DNA of 64,000 nucleotides. It comes from Erythrocercus mccallii. Taxonomy: Eukaryota; Chordata; Aves; Passeriformes; Dicruridae. Of this stretch, positions 1 to 11,831 are shown in pieces. The notes under the pieces were generated by a model. The model worked only from the letters and a program-made list of their open reading frames with translations, had not been told where the DNA came from and searched no databases. The stretch is taken from contig VZRG01000273.1 of NCBI GenBank assembly GCA_013397435.1, positions 310,001 through 374,000 on the forward strand. The letters run 5' to 3'. The stretch's first letter is position 1, and every line of letters starts with the position of its first letter. The position numbers and the translations under genes were made by a program.

Positions 1-2831
1 GTAAGTAAGTACAACCTAAGGGACAAACCTATTTCTTTATGTTTTTCTGGAGATCTTAAATTCTGTCAAAAGTATATTCAGCTCTGATAAATCGTAAATA
101 TACTGTAGACTTGCTCCATTTCCTAGGTGTGTTGCTGATTGTTAGTAATTTACACTCAAGATATAGCAACGATTTGCCATTGGCTTGGGGGAAATTGTTT
201 TGCTGCCTATGATTTATAGCTATGATTTGCCTAAGAGTTTTATGAGGCAGTTTTTCCTGAATATGCCCTCAGTGAAAGGCCCCCAAACAGAGGCAGCTTA
301 CAGAGACCCTCAGACAGTATCTTATTTCTCCTTCACCCAAATAACAGGAGACTTCAAATTTTGTATTACTTTCACCCTTCTTCCTCTTGCTCAGAAGAAG
401 AAGAAGAAAAAAGAAAATTAAACACAGGCAAGGCAATATTGACACTATATTGACTGAATGCCGGGTTTCCATGGATTTCATGATATGTAGCGCATGTAGC
501 ACATGCCTGTCTCAGCATGATATATCACAGCATTCTCACTGACAGTGACATATCAGTTAATCTGGGCAAGGTATAATACTTGATATCACGATGATACAAG
601 TGATACCTCATTACATCTGCATCTCATGGGAAGGCACATAGACCTTACAAAGCAGGAAGGTCTGATGATGGAGAAAAAGTGTCAAAATCTCATTTCTGAA
701 TACTAGAAGTGACTGTTAAGAAGGGCCCATTTATTTTGTCAAAAATATGCCCAAGAGAATGTTCTGTGACCTGCTGGGTTACCTGACTAGGGAACAACAT
801 ATCTCACCAGACATGTTTTGAACCTAACTCATAAGAGAACTCCAAACAGCTATCAGTATTATGCTCATTTTCTGTAAACTACTTCCCTCCCCTTTTTTCC
901 TTGTCACATATTTCCCCAACAGTTATTATCAGTTTTTGAAAATATATATCACCAAAACACTACCTGAATATTCACAGATGTTCTACATTATTTAATTAGC
1001 AGATTCCCTTATGGTATTGATTACTTTTTATTGCTGTTGCATAAGAACTTCTGAAATAATGGGATCCCATTATTGTGCTGGAACTTGGAAAACACAGAAC
1101 AGACTAATTTATTATGGTTTAAATGTTAAACTTCCCAAGGTCTGCACCAGAAATGTAGCAACCAACCTAGCAGTTGTTTATTCCATTTCAACACTTAAGT
1201 GGATTTAGAGGTTACAGGTAATTTGTTCCAAAATTATTTGTCCAGATCCCTGTCTTGCACACATGTTCTCAAAACATTCCATAGTGACTAGTGACACTCA
1301 GTGGCTCATTAAAATCACTTCCAGTGACCCTGATAATCATGCTATAAAGGCCAGATGATGTCTGTGTCACACTGGAGTGCCAAAACCTAAGGTACTTAAA
1401 ATCAGCACTGTCAGCAAAAGGATCACTACACATCGAATGTTTCTCTTGTTTTGTTAGGACATTAGCTAGACACAAAAAAAAAATCAGGTTGCAGATAAAA
1501 TGTCATGCATGTTTTCTGGCAGAAATGAGGAATCATAAGGATTTTATTTGTTAAGCACTATCTCGGGTATGTGTTTGGCATCCTATTTTTCTCAACACTA
1601 CCGTTCTGCTTTGTAACCTGAGGTGAATCACTCATCCTCCAGACTCACTTAGTGTTATCTTGCCAGTACATAGGCAGCAGTATGGACCTGAAACATCCAG
1701 CAGAGAAGGAAGTATTTGCCTAACTCGGGTAGCCTCAGCAGAGAAGTTCACAAGCTGGACCATGCACCACCCTACATGAACCATTCAGCACCTTCTCAGA
1801 GTTTTGCTTTGGTTTCTGCTTGAAGTTCAGATTTCATGTTTAAACAGAAGGAATATTGTTTTATATATTAAACACAAATTTCTGTAAGTTCAACACTACA
1901 CAGTCTTGGATCACATATCAATCCCTAAACTTCTAAATATAAAAACTTTGCAGGCTGAAAATATCAACTCTTCTCTTATTTCTGAAATAACAGAGACATT
2001 GTAAACTGTGGCTAAAGCCCATCTTCCCACTTTGATCCTAGCAGCTGAATACCTTAACTCTGATGGTTGGCAGAGCTGTGTGGGAGCACGGTGTTCAAAA
2101 GACCACTGGACACTTGTTTTGTTGCTGTGCAGTAAAATTACTTGCTTTTAGTCACTGATTGCCATGAAATCTAAGGGAAAGTACACATCTAACATTAGGC
2201 AATAATACAATTTGTACTCTGCAAAACCAAAACAAACAAACACAAAAATCTCTTCTCATCACCACAGGGGAAAAGACGAAGATGGAACATTCTGCAGTGG
2301 TCCCCCAGAGCATGAACAAGGGCCATAGCTCAAGACCACATTGCAAATACTGGCTTTTCTTTTCATAGACTTGGCCCAAGTTTCTGCACTTGCTCAGCTG
2401 AGATTGGGCAGACAGTAAAAAAGGTAATTGTGGTATCTGCCAGAAGAATCTTAGGGTGTATATTCAAAAGGATCAAAGCAGGTTAGGTTTAGGAATATTT
2501 AACACTTGTGGACACCAACATTGTCTGCTACTGTAGATGAATATAAGAGAGAGATGAATTTATGCCGAGACTACATATAGGATCAGAAACTTGTCTTCTT
2601 ATATATATGTGCATCATTCACTCGAATAAGTTCTATTTACATTACCTGTTTAAGGAACTACCATTTTCCTTAGAGGAAATACTATGTTTTTAGCGAGTAA
2701 GAATTTATTTTTCACCATGCCATCTCAATAGCATAAAATGCATACTCTCAATTATAACTCAACACTGTTTCTAAAAATATTTGCAGAAATTGGAGTTTGA
2801 CAGATCAAGTGTCAGAGCTGTTGGGCCCACC

Positions 2832-2865
2832 AAGGTAGAAAGTGACACAAGGTAGAAAGTGACAC
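2832..2865. repeat. Perfect 17-bp tandem duplication
   Basis: The unit AAGGTAGAAAGTGACAC occurs twice in direct succession (2832-2848 and 2849-2865) with no mismatch. Perfect identity suggests a recent slippage or duplication event that may still be polymorphic. Confidence 0.95.
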
Positions 2866-4147
2866 ATGCCTGGGTTAATCCACATACTTATAGCCACAAA
2901 CAAAAACAGAGATGAGAGTATGTTCCATGTTCCAATAAATATGGATGCTATCAGCTCTGAATATCAATTATATGTGTTTCTCTTTAAATAATTTATAATC
3001 AGTGGTAAACCACAAGTCACCTCCAGCTACCATCCATAAAGTATAATTTTCTACACTCGGTATGCAACGAATTCATTTTGAAGCATGTCTGAACTTTTTT
3101 GTCATGAGCATCAGACTGAATGCCTGTAATAAAAATGACAGGTAAATAAGAATAAATGGTTTAACATTAGCAAGAAATAGGGCTTTGCTGTTTCACCTCT
3201 GATGACAGAATCACAAGTTTAGCTCTCCCCTGAAGTTAAATGCAATGTTCTCCCACATCAAACCTTTAACGCCTCTTTTTTTTTTCCAAGATTGCAGCAG
3301 CCCAAATGTAATTTGAGCGAACTCACGGAACACACTTTGTAAACAGATATTTATTGCCTGCAAGATAAATAGTCAAAATACATCAGATTTATTGATGCCT
3401 TGGGAATACGGTATTATGGCAGTTTAGAAAGGAACTGTGAGCAAAATCACTGCAGGAACTGACTGTGCATTGGTCTGCAAGGAGAATGGGAAAAGGAACA
3501 CCACAGGAAATGCACAGGAGACATAATGTTTAGGTAACATGACTAAATCAAATGCACTGCAGCTTTTGTAGCAAACATGTTCAACACTAACGTACATCAA
3601 ATGCCTAGAATTTATTTTAAAAAAAAAGTATTTTATACATTAAAGGAGAAAAAAAGACTTTTGACAAGACAAGGGGAATAATCCATTCTACTTGTGCACT
3701 TTGGCAGGAAAAGTAGTAAGATACTTATATTTCAGCAGGCCAAATTTAAAAAACAGTGAAAATTTTCCAACAGTAGGAAAGAGACTGTCTAGAGTGATCG
3801 TGGAATCTCCAGTTCAAGTTCTTTATTGGGACATTAGACAAATATCTCTCAAAACCAATACAAATAAACTTGATTCTGCTTCTTAATATTTCACAGACTT
3901 ATTTCCCATTATTCTATGAAACATTTCTAAATCAATTTTTTTAATCACAATTAGAATCGTATTTTACATTTAAAATATCAAAACTCTAATGCTGCAGAAT
4001 GAAAACAACTTGAATTTCTCCCTGAGCTGTCCAGTCCACATAAATCTTGCCTCAGATTTCCTTGATTCTTTCAATCCATCATACTGCATTCAGCATGTAA
4101 ATATACACTAGCATACACTTATTTGTTGTTCATTTGTCTACTATTTT

Positions 4148-4171
4148 ACATGCTTTAAAACATGCTTTAAA
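4148..4171. repeat. 12-bp tandem duplication
   Basis: ACATGCTTTAAA is present twice head to tail (4148-4159 and 4160-4171). It is a short, perfect duplication in otherwise unique AT-rich sequence, with no functional reading offered. Confidence 0.9.
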
Positions 4172-6770
4172 CATTGGTCCACATAAGGTAATATCCTTAA
4201 GAATATTATGTACAAATGTTCATTTCAAACTGGATGTGTCCTCTTTATTCCCAGGTTGCAAAGGCCTCTTATTTTAACAAGCACCCAAACAAACATTTAT
4301 CTAGGTCCCATGGGTGTTTATTACACCAGTTGCCAGTGCTTCTGAAAATGACTGAGGTTTTTTCGATAACCATGTACAACATCCCATAACCCATTTTAAT
4401 TTTTTTTCATAGTTTCCTAGAGCATGGTGTCTCCTTTTTATCAATTTTAGAGGGATTAGGTACATTTTTTATCATATGGAGCATCAACTAAACCTCAGTG
4501 CCTAACAAACAATCCTTACCAGTTGTATTCAACCCCCTTCATGTGGGCCAACATACACGATGTGGAAGAAGCAATCTTAACAGCATAACTGAGGCAGTGT
4601 GAACCCAAGCTGGTTGGTATCATTGTTGTAAAAGCTGTTCCTAACCTGCTCACCACCAAGCTATGTGTCTTCTTACCAATTATTTCTTTATTTAAAACTT
4701 TTACTCAACAGTAAGAGTCAGAAAACACTCAAGCTGCATTTTGGAAGTACACTCTACACACAAAGGAAATTTGTGATGACAAGAGAAGTCAAGTACAAAC
4801 AATATTGAACTGTTGCTTACTGCACAAAACAGGGGGACATGAAGGGAGCATGCACAGCCTAACTTTGGGCAGCACAGTCAAGCCAGTTGTCAGCAGAGAG
4901 AAATCATTCACTTCATAGGACGACAAAGCAGGCTCCAGCCCAAGGTGCTTTGAACTGTCCTCCAGGGCAATACAACTTTTTCCACCAATTAGAGAGGAAC
5001 CCAGGGCTAACTAACCAATAGTTTGCTACCTCAGTACACTGTACAATGAGTCTCATTTTCATTCAGATCTTTACAACAGGTTAGAGATTAAAAGTTATCA
5101 ACAGCCACGGCTTCCTAGAAGACATTTCTTTCTCTTTCTTCTGCTTGACTTTGAAAATCATTTCCACTCTTGTAACACCTGATGTGCATGTGATCAGTCT
5201 CCCCAGGACAGACAAAACCATGTGTAAGTAGACAGTTTGTTCAAGGAAAAAAACTTGCTTGAGTCATTCCTCATAAACCAAACAGATACACTGAAGGAAA
5301 CAGTGGATAATCTCCTTTGGCTTAAAAAGGGTAATGAACAAGTGCCAAAAAGATTTTCACTGATAATATAGACTGATTTGAAACAGGCTGGCTGCACTCT
5401 GGCATGCAGTGGTAGACTGGTTAGTGTTCACTGCTATATGCATAATTTATGGATCATCTAATTCCTAGATGCTTCTCTTCATGGGAAATATATCTAGCCT
5501 ACTTTATATATGCCTAAGAATCCTTTAATGAGATGCAATTCAGAGAGGCTTGTACCCACAGTGGTGTTTTAGAGAACTCCTCCAAAGTTTTCTGCAGCTC
5601 AGGACTTGTGACCCACCCTGTCAGATGCTCACCCTGCTTAGGTAATCTCTGCAGCCCTTCAGTATTGCCTCACAAACAGCCCTTCCTGTGCACCAGGAAG
5701 GTGCCTTCCACCTGTGAGCCAAAGCTGACTTACATCATCCAGCTTTCCACAGCCAGCCTGACAAGGTCCCCAAACTGGCTCTGAGCTGGATGGTCCCTGG
5801 AGATTCAGAGCAGCAGCACAACTTCTGAGTTATCAAACCAAAAGCTAGGCAGTGTAAAGATACCCCTACAATGTCCTGCAGTTTAGGTGATCCAATCCAT
5901 CAGGAAATGGGGCTTTGTGATTCTTTTTTTAACAGAGTTTTTATTTTAGTTTAAAATGAGCAAACAAAACTAAGAGTCGGCAAATCCACTGGGGCAAAAT
6001 AATAATCTTGCCACATAGCCAGTCCAGCTTGAAACTGACCACCCACTGTTGTTTGGGTTTGAGTTTTTTGGGTTTTTTTAAAGATTCAACTCTTGACCTC
6101 CCCCCCACCTCCCAGTATCATTAAAGATATCACTAAGGATAGAACAGAGTAAAATTTGAAACGTAAACTGAAAAATAAATTAATAAATAAAGAGACTAAC
6201 ACCATGTTTCATCTATCACTCAAGTCCTGACCTGGCTAGCCAGAGTAAATGCTCAGGTATTCCAATATAGGGAAAAATCCCCTTGGGCATAAGGAATCCC
6301 TTCACAGACAAAATTTTGAAGATGGACTTTGTCATTTAAGGGAAGTCAAGACAGAAATTTAATTTTTTAATTATTTCTATTTTCTCTCTTCACAATGTGA
6401 CCCTTAAGATCCTTTCCTTTGCTTCAGTATCAGGCATCTTGAAGTGGAACCAGAACAGGAAGTTGAAATGCCAAATGACTGGGAAAAAACCTGTTCTTGT
6501 GGTACTCCTGACCACACCAAATGCAAAGAGCACAAAGAGCTCATTTTCTTAACTCTCCCAAACCCACTTCCACCCTAAAGAGCCACAGAAAAGCCTCAGA
6601 TAAGCATCCAGATCTTTGATTGTTTATGCAAACTGAACACTTCACAGGTTTTTGGAGACTAGCCCATCACTAAAAGGAATAAGAAAAGCTTTCTATACCC
6701 AGAATCCAAGTGCTTTTGTGTCCTTCATGGCCATGATGAAATACCTGTGGTTTTTTCCTCTTATTTTCAG

Positions 6771-6818
6771 ATTTCATCCAGCAGACAGAAAAACAGACAA
6801 GTGCACTGTACAATTCAG
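6771..6818 (+). other. Exon-like 48-nt segment (putative microexon)
   Basis: A pyrimidine-rich tract ending TTATTTTCAG (6761-6770) immediately precedes the segment. It is followed by TTCAG|GTAAGT at 6819, a consensus donor. The 48 nt are divisible by three and open in all three forward frames, so inclusion would not change the phase of a host transcript. Possible peptides include FHPADRKTDKCTVQF and FIQQTEKQTSALYNS. I recognise neither, so no gene is named. Short, frame-neutral exons in long introns are a known feature of neuronal genes, but chance matches to splice consensus are also expected in a window this size. There is no flanking coding context and no second exon that clearly joins it. 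Confidence 0.3.
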
Positions 6819-9040
6819 GTAAGTTTTCTTTTTAGAATTTGCAGATTAACATAAACAAAACCAAATTATAAGTGCAGCACAAACAAGTCACACAAAGAGC
6901 CCAATGCTATGGGTCAAATTCCATTCCTGCAACAATTTTACCCAAAACAGATGTATAACTAACCTTGCAAACACATGAGTCCCTGTTTTGGCTGCTGGTT
7001 AAGAACCTCCTGGGCAGACTATTCCTGTCAAGGGCAGAAGTAAGATACTCCAGACAAAAAAAAGAAAAAAAAAAGAAGCACCCTTAGAAGCTTACATGCA
7101 AAACTTATTAACTGACTCTAATTCTCAAAGTACACATGGACAGTGAACAATATTGATTTCAGGGATATTCAGTATTTTAAAGTAATTAGTTTTTCTCTAG
7201 CACAGCTCCCCATCCCCACTAGCCTTAAGTGGAGAATGATGCAAAGATTCAAGTCTAGGATTGTTTTTCTACATTGCACTAGACTTTCTAGATTACTCTC
7301 AAATACTCCCAGATCATGCATGTGACTTTGAATACAGCAAAAGACATTTTAAAATTCTGATTCCTGCAAAAACTACTCAGTGAAAACTATAAATTGTGAA
7401 GAACGATAATAGATAAAACTAAAAAAAAAAACCCACAAATGAACAAAGAAAAACAAAAACAACAAACGAACAACAAAGTGAGAAGGAGTGTATAATGGGC
7501 TTGTCTGCAAAGTATAATAGGATATTTTCCATCCCAATCCACCCTCACATCATGAGCTCACTAAGAGGTGAGTTTCTCTGACAGGCTTCACAAAAATATC
7601 CCCAAATCCACAACACAGGCATGGCAGAGAGAATCCTCCCCCAAGAGGCAAATTCCTTCCTCTGGGCAGGGGCTGATAAAAGCATTAAGAGGCCCAAGAA
7701 ACAGTTCTATGCTGTGAGTGCTTTTGGTATATGAACCCAGGCTGGTCCAGAGGAAAGATCTAGAGTATCTTGGAAGGCCTATTAATGTTTTTATACCTTC
7801 ACAAACACTTTCCCCATGGAAAGTGAAGACAGCAATTAGCATGAAATAGAGGGAGTACAATGTACCGCATGGATGCCTGTTAGAAAAGGTGCCAGGTCTC
7901 ACATCTTCCAGAAATTTGTAAGGAGAAAATCCTGCATTACAACTAAGACCTCTGTTTTATCTCAATATTAGATAACCTGGAGTTACGGGCTAATGTAGCT
8001 TTTAGGCAAACCAAGTTGAAAGGCAGTTGTCCCAGCTCAATATGTATTGAACTGGAGAATAAAGATCGCTGGAGCATGAAAGGTATAGCATAAGATTAGC
8101 TATGAACCTAATTACTTGAGTAATTGAATGAGAATATACCCCACCCTAATTATAAGCAATAACATTTTTTAAGTAAACTAACTATAAGATGTCAATATAT
8201 GATAATCAAAAATACGCAGCATAGCTCCTGGATTTTGTGGGATCAATACATGTCCTTTTAGTGGCATTCTAAATTGCTTCCTTTGTATGTGTGGCTATAT
8301 CATCCTTTAACAACCTCCACCTAGCCCCACTAAAGAAAAAAGAAATCTGAATTGTCTGGTGTTCATGATTCACTCTGCCAGAGTGGCACTCGGAGCCCTC
8401 CAGTCCTCTCAAGGTGTGGTTCTTGCTGCAAATGCAAGTGCACCCAGGCATCCCATGAGACAGGGTTCTTAGCCTCTTCCAGGGGGTTCTGTGACCTCCC
8501 TTAAGGAAAGATGACCTTGCATCCCTTTTGTTAATGCTGACCGTGTTATTTCTGTTAAAGACAAGCTTTCATTAGCTACAAATGATTTTTTTTAAACTGC
8601 TTCTCCTGTGCTGACTTTGTTCAAGATCTATTACACACACAGAGCATCTTTACAGCCATACAGTACAACCACACAGCTGAGACAAACCCTTCTCCAGAGC
8701 CTGGGCTGTCAGTTCAGACTTCTTTCCTTCTTCTTTCCCTCCTCATGTTTTTATGTTTACTTTATTTGTGAGCACAAGAAACAATAAGTAAGGGGACGGT
8801 TTAGCCTTGATTGGTCTGAATCTGCAGGAGTCAGAGGTCTCAGATCTTCTAATCGATTTGTGCGTGCCAAGTTTCACAAGGGATAAAATGTTTTATGCTT
8901 TCTCCAAGTGGCACAAAAGCGCAAGCCTGGTTCTTTCGAGTAGCAAAGATTGTTTCTGAGCAGCTTTTCCCGAGGCACCGAGCGGTGTAAAGGATGATTG
9001 GCAGAGAGCGTGGCTCTGAATAAACGAATAGCACACATAT
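6819..9040. other. Non-coding DNA upstream of the CpG island
   Basis: The sequence is AT-rich and unique, with A-rich runs near 7058-7075 and 7420-7470. The longest frame is a minus-strand one of 104 codons (7588-7902) with no recognisable motif and no flanking support. CpG content rises from about 8900 onward as the island is approached. No repeat family is recognised. Confidence 0.55.
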
Positions 9041-9055
9041 GTTCTTTTTCTGTTG

Positions 9056-9094
9056 TTTTTTTCTTTCCTCTTTTCCTTTCCCTCCCTCTCCTCC
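9056..9094 (+). repeat. 39-nt pure pyrimidine tract
   Basis: An uninterrupted C/T run occupies 9056-9094 and shifts from T-rich to CCTCCCTCTCCTCC at its 3' end, directly abutting the CpG island. Long pyrimidine tracts beside promoters are common in vertebrates and can act as GA-factor or Sp-type sites or form non-B DNA. Here the function is only inferred from position. Confidence 0.8.
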
Positions 9095-9500
9095 GAGAGG
9101 GTTTCGGCCCCGTTTCAGAGCGCGCACTTGCAGAGCAGCACCTGCGTTTTGCTGGCGTCTTTCAGGAGCCCTGGCGGGCTGCCCCTCCCACGGCGCAGGG
9201 CTCGCTTAATGAACGCTCCTGAGGCCAAAAGCCATTTGTTCGGGGCTGGTTTCCGGCGCGGGGCTGCGCGGGCGCCATCCGCACGCCCACACCGCCACCT
9301 GCCGGCACCGGCCCGCGCAGCCGCCCCTCCCGACGCACGGGGGAGCAGAACAAATACCGGGAAATAAATTTTAAAAAAGGGAAAATGAAGTCACCCTTGT
9401 TGCTTTGAAAGGTGGAGAGCTTCCTAGTAGCGTCCCGAAAAGAGGCAGCTGTCCCTGCACGGCTGGCCGGGAGGTGTTTGTTGCTGAACGCTGTTAATAA
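9090..9500. promoter_or_regulatory. CpG island, candidate promoter
   Basis: CpG density jumps sharply here. I count about 28 CpG dinucleotides in 9121-9360 alone, against zero to two per 60 bases in most of the window. The core has clustered GCGCG, CCGCC and CCGG words. Vertebrate CpG islands usually mark promoters or developmentally regulated elements. No TATA box or start site is evident and the direction of transcription cannot be told. Overlapping open frames exist on both strands (for example 9412-9885 plus and 9162-9578 minus, 157 and 138 codons). Long frames are expected where GC content suppresses stop codons, and neither product is recognisable. It could be the first exon or promoter of a non-coding RNA or of a gene whose body lies elsewhere. 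Confidence 0.6.
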
Positions 9501-9539
9501 CTCGACTTGTGACTGCATCCGGTGGGGAGAGCCCAGCAT

Positions 9540-9860
9540 CCCACCTCCATCCAGCCCTAATGAGCTCCGACAGCTCACATTGCGTTTAGTAAATAGATGG
9601 CCGCCAAAGAATCATTTCCAGTTATTGCCAAACGTGGTCGGAGACCGTATTTGCTTTTTAAAGACGATTATTGATCTGCAGTTGCACGGTGGCCATCCAT
9701 TCCATTTATGCCCTTCGCCACTAAGAACTGTGTCACAAGTTCCCAGTTTAATGGAATTAGATCATTTGGGCAATTGCCAGTTTCATGTGAGTTACTTTAA
9801 CTCGTCTACTGTCACACACACTGCGCCCTCCCACTTCCGGATACTCCTGCAAAACCTGCT
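9540..9860. promoter_or_regulatory. High-complexity block resembling a conserved non-coding element
   Basis: Immediately beside the CpG island lies about 300 bp of non-repetitive sequence. It retains isolated CpGs (near 9569, 9583, 9602, 9633 and 9640) and is dense in factor-site-like words, including TTATTGATC, CAATTGCC, GGAATTAGATCA and GCCATCCATTCC. Its texture, balanced and free of homopolymers, differs from the surrounding AT-rich neutral-looking DNA. An open plus-strand frame runs through it from 9412 to 9885, but codon context and homology give no support for translation. I infer an enhancer or proximal regulatory module. A single sequence cannot prove conservation. Confidence 0.35.
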
Positions 9861-9973
9861 GGATCCTAGCAAGGTTCTGAAATAGTGGTGCCTTCTCAGA
9901 CATCAGAAGTCCAGAATTAGTTCTACGTTAGCTCCTGATGTCAGAACAATGATGCACGAATCAAGTCATGAGC

Positions 9974-10056
9974 CAAAACAAAAACAAAATAAACCAAAAA
10001 AAAAACAAAACAAAAACAAACAAACAAACAAAAAAAAAACAACAACAAAAAAAAAA
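9974..10056 (+). repeat. A-rich low-complexity tract (CAAA/CAA type)
   Basis: About 80 nt are composed almost entirely of A with interspersed C, including CAAACAAACAAACAAA and CAACAACAA. It may be a decayed retroposon tail or simple microsatellite growth. No element body is recognised immediately 5' of it. Confidence 0.9.
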
Positions 10057-10678
10057 CAGAAGATCTCTCACCATCTCCTTGCCACAGTCGCATTCAAGAC
10101 TTGTGCATGGAACTGAAGAACCATAATTTAAACAGAGCACTTGAATTATCACTGAAAAGAACAGCCATGGTTTGTAAATAGAATTTCATTTTAAACGTGT
10201 TAACTGATCTTGCTTTTTGCAAGCATTTGTGTGCGGAAAGTTTCCTCCACACAAGTGCTCACAGTAAACAAATTTGAGGCCCACTACTCCAGTTGGCAGA
10301 TGAAAAAACAGAATGTTACTCCATAGTGAGTTAAATTATTTTTGTAAGGAAAAGGAAAATTCTACCTTCCTTTTGGGATGAATACTATAGAATACTATGT
10401 TTCTGGCTAAAAATTCTTAACAAAGAAACCAGTGAAAAAACATACATCAAATTATTCTGACAGATCCAGTAGACCTTCAAGGCTTACAGAATATACAACT
10501 CATTACATTTAAGCTGTCAGATACAAAAATAACATTAATATCATGTAATTCAGGTGACCACTCATGCAGCCAAAATATCTTAGCATTTTACAGGATGACA
10601 ACAGGGACAAATCAGATAATGTTTCCCAGGCTAAAATGTGTTTTATGTTTACAGTTATAGCAGTACAGTGGAAAAATG

Positions 10679-10696
10679 AAAAAAAAAAAAAAAAAA
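10679..10696 (+). repeat. 18-nt poly-A run
   Basis: An uninterrupted run of about 18 adenines is followed by a GATAAAATA-type A-rich stretch. No element body with a matching 3' end is recognised upstream, so a retroposon tail is only a possibility. Confidence 0.9.
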
Positions 10697-11130
10697 GATA
10701 AAATAGATAAAATAACCCGCCACAAAAATCTTCCCAGAAAAAAAATTGCAGGAAAAACATTCTAAACATTCTGCAACCAGCTTTAATCATGACTTCTGTG
10801 GCTGTTCCTATGTCAGAGAGCAAGGCTAGTGGTTCTTCAATGGATTTGTGTTCAGGTAAAACACCTCCATCAGTAAAATGCTCACTGACCTCAGTCTACC
10901 ATCCCTAGTCACAAGGACACGGGAATCAGCCATGCACAAACCAGATTGCTCTTCCTGTATAAGCTCCAGGCTCTTTACCCTGTCCCCCGCATTCAGCATC
11001 TCCAGAACTGGACTTAGAGAGTAGGAAGCTGAAGGAATTTCATTTCCAACTCATTCTGAAGAGCCCTGTAAATCTACTAGACTCTCTACAGCAGTCCACC
11101 TGGCCCAGCAGCTCAGTAAGTTATTAAAAA

Positions 11131-11199
11131 CAAAACAACAACAACAACAACAAAAGCCAAAAAATAATAATAAAAAAACCACCACACACAAAAAAAACC
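11131..11199 (+). repeat. (CAA)n microsatellite with AAT and CA extensions
   Basis: CAACAACAACAACAACAA is followed by AATAATAATAAA and a short ACCACCACACACA run. This is an impure compound microsatellite in unique sequence. Confidence 0.9.
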
Positions 11200-11480
11200 C
11201 TATGCAGTTTTTTACTTGTCCTACTTGCTGAGTAGTAATGCAGTTATCCAGAGAGGTTCTCTTTGCACTCTTAAGTTTTGGAACTCCAGTGCAGTCACAT
11301 CAAAGTAGCAGCCTGGGCCACAGCGGCTCCTCCAACTGCTCACACTTGGACTAAAGGGCTCACAATTATTAAAGTAACATTTACTGCCCTCACAGCCATT
11401 ACACACTCTGGAGACGAGCAAGCAGATCACTTGAAACATCTTACTGTAATAACATGGACTGAAATCCCTTCAAAGTCACC

Positions 11481-11515
11481 AAAAAAATAAAAAAAAAAAA
11501 AAGGAAAAAAAAAGA
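11481..11515 (+). repeat. A-rich tract
   Basis: Thirty-five nucleotides are nearly all adenine, interrupted by one T and two G clusters. It is a simple low-complexity tract. Confidence 0.9.
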
Positions 11516-11784
11516 GCTAAAGCACATTTCAAAATTATTCATCACTACCATAACTGTTCAAAAATAAATTCTCTCTTCAAAAGTTCTCACCGTAACTTCT
11601 TCTGATTAAATCCCGTGGTAGTCAATATTTGTTTTAGCCTTTAACATGCTACTCTTCCATTTCCTGAGCTAACATCTCTGATTCTGAACTACTGATAGAA
11701 ATAACTAGGATACAGAAGTAATTCCATGTATTTACAAAAGCAATGTTCTGGGAGTTTGAAACCATCTGAAAGTGAGCTGGTGAA

Positions 11785-11831
11785 CGTAATAAACAAAATG
11801 TAATAAACAGAACAGAACAGAACGTAATAAA
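11785..11831 (+). repeat. Short imperfect tandem repeats of GTAATAAA and AACAG
   Basis: The word GTAATAAA recurs three times within about 46 nt, separated by CAAAAT and by a run of CAGAACAGAACAGAAC. This is a local slippage-type repeat cluster. Confidence 0.8.

Larger units (their letters stand above)
1..6770. other. AT-rich non-coding DNA, no gene recognised
   Basis: Both strands hold only short frames of at most about 83 codons with no recognisable protein family. The first bases read GTAAGTAAGT, a perfect splice-donor consensus, but the preceding base lies outside the window so an exon end cannot be tested. Local structure is limited to a GAA-rich run near 395-415, a 17-bp tandem duplication at 2832-2865, a 12-bp tandem duplication at 4148-4171 and T/G-rich runs near 6050-6080. 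I see no transposable element I can name. The stretch is best read as intergenic or deep-intronic sequence. Confidence 0.6.

Noticed and set aside
9974..10056. A-rich tract as the poly-A tail of a processed pseudogene
   Set aside because: No recognisable coding sequence, UTR or target-site duplication lies immediately 5' of it.
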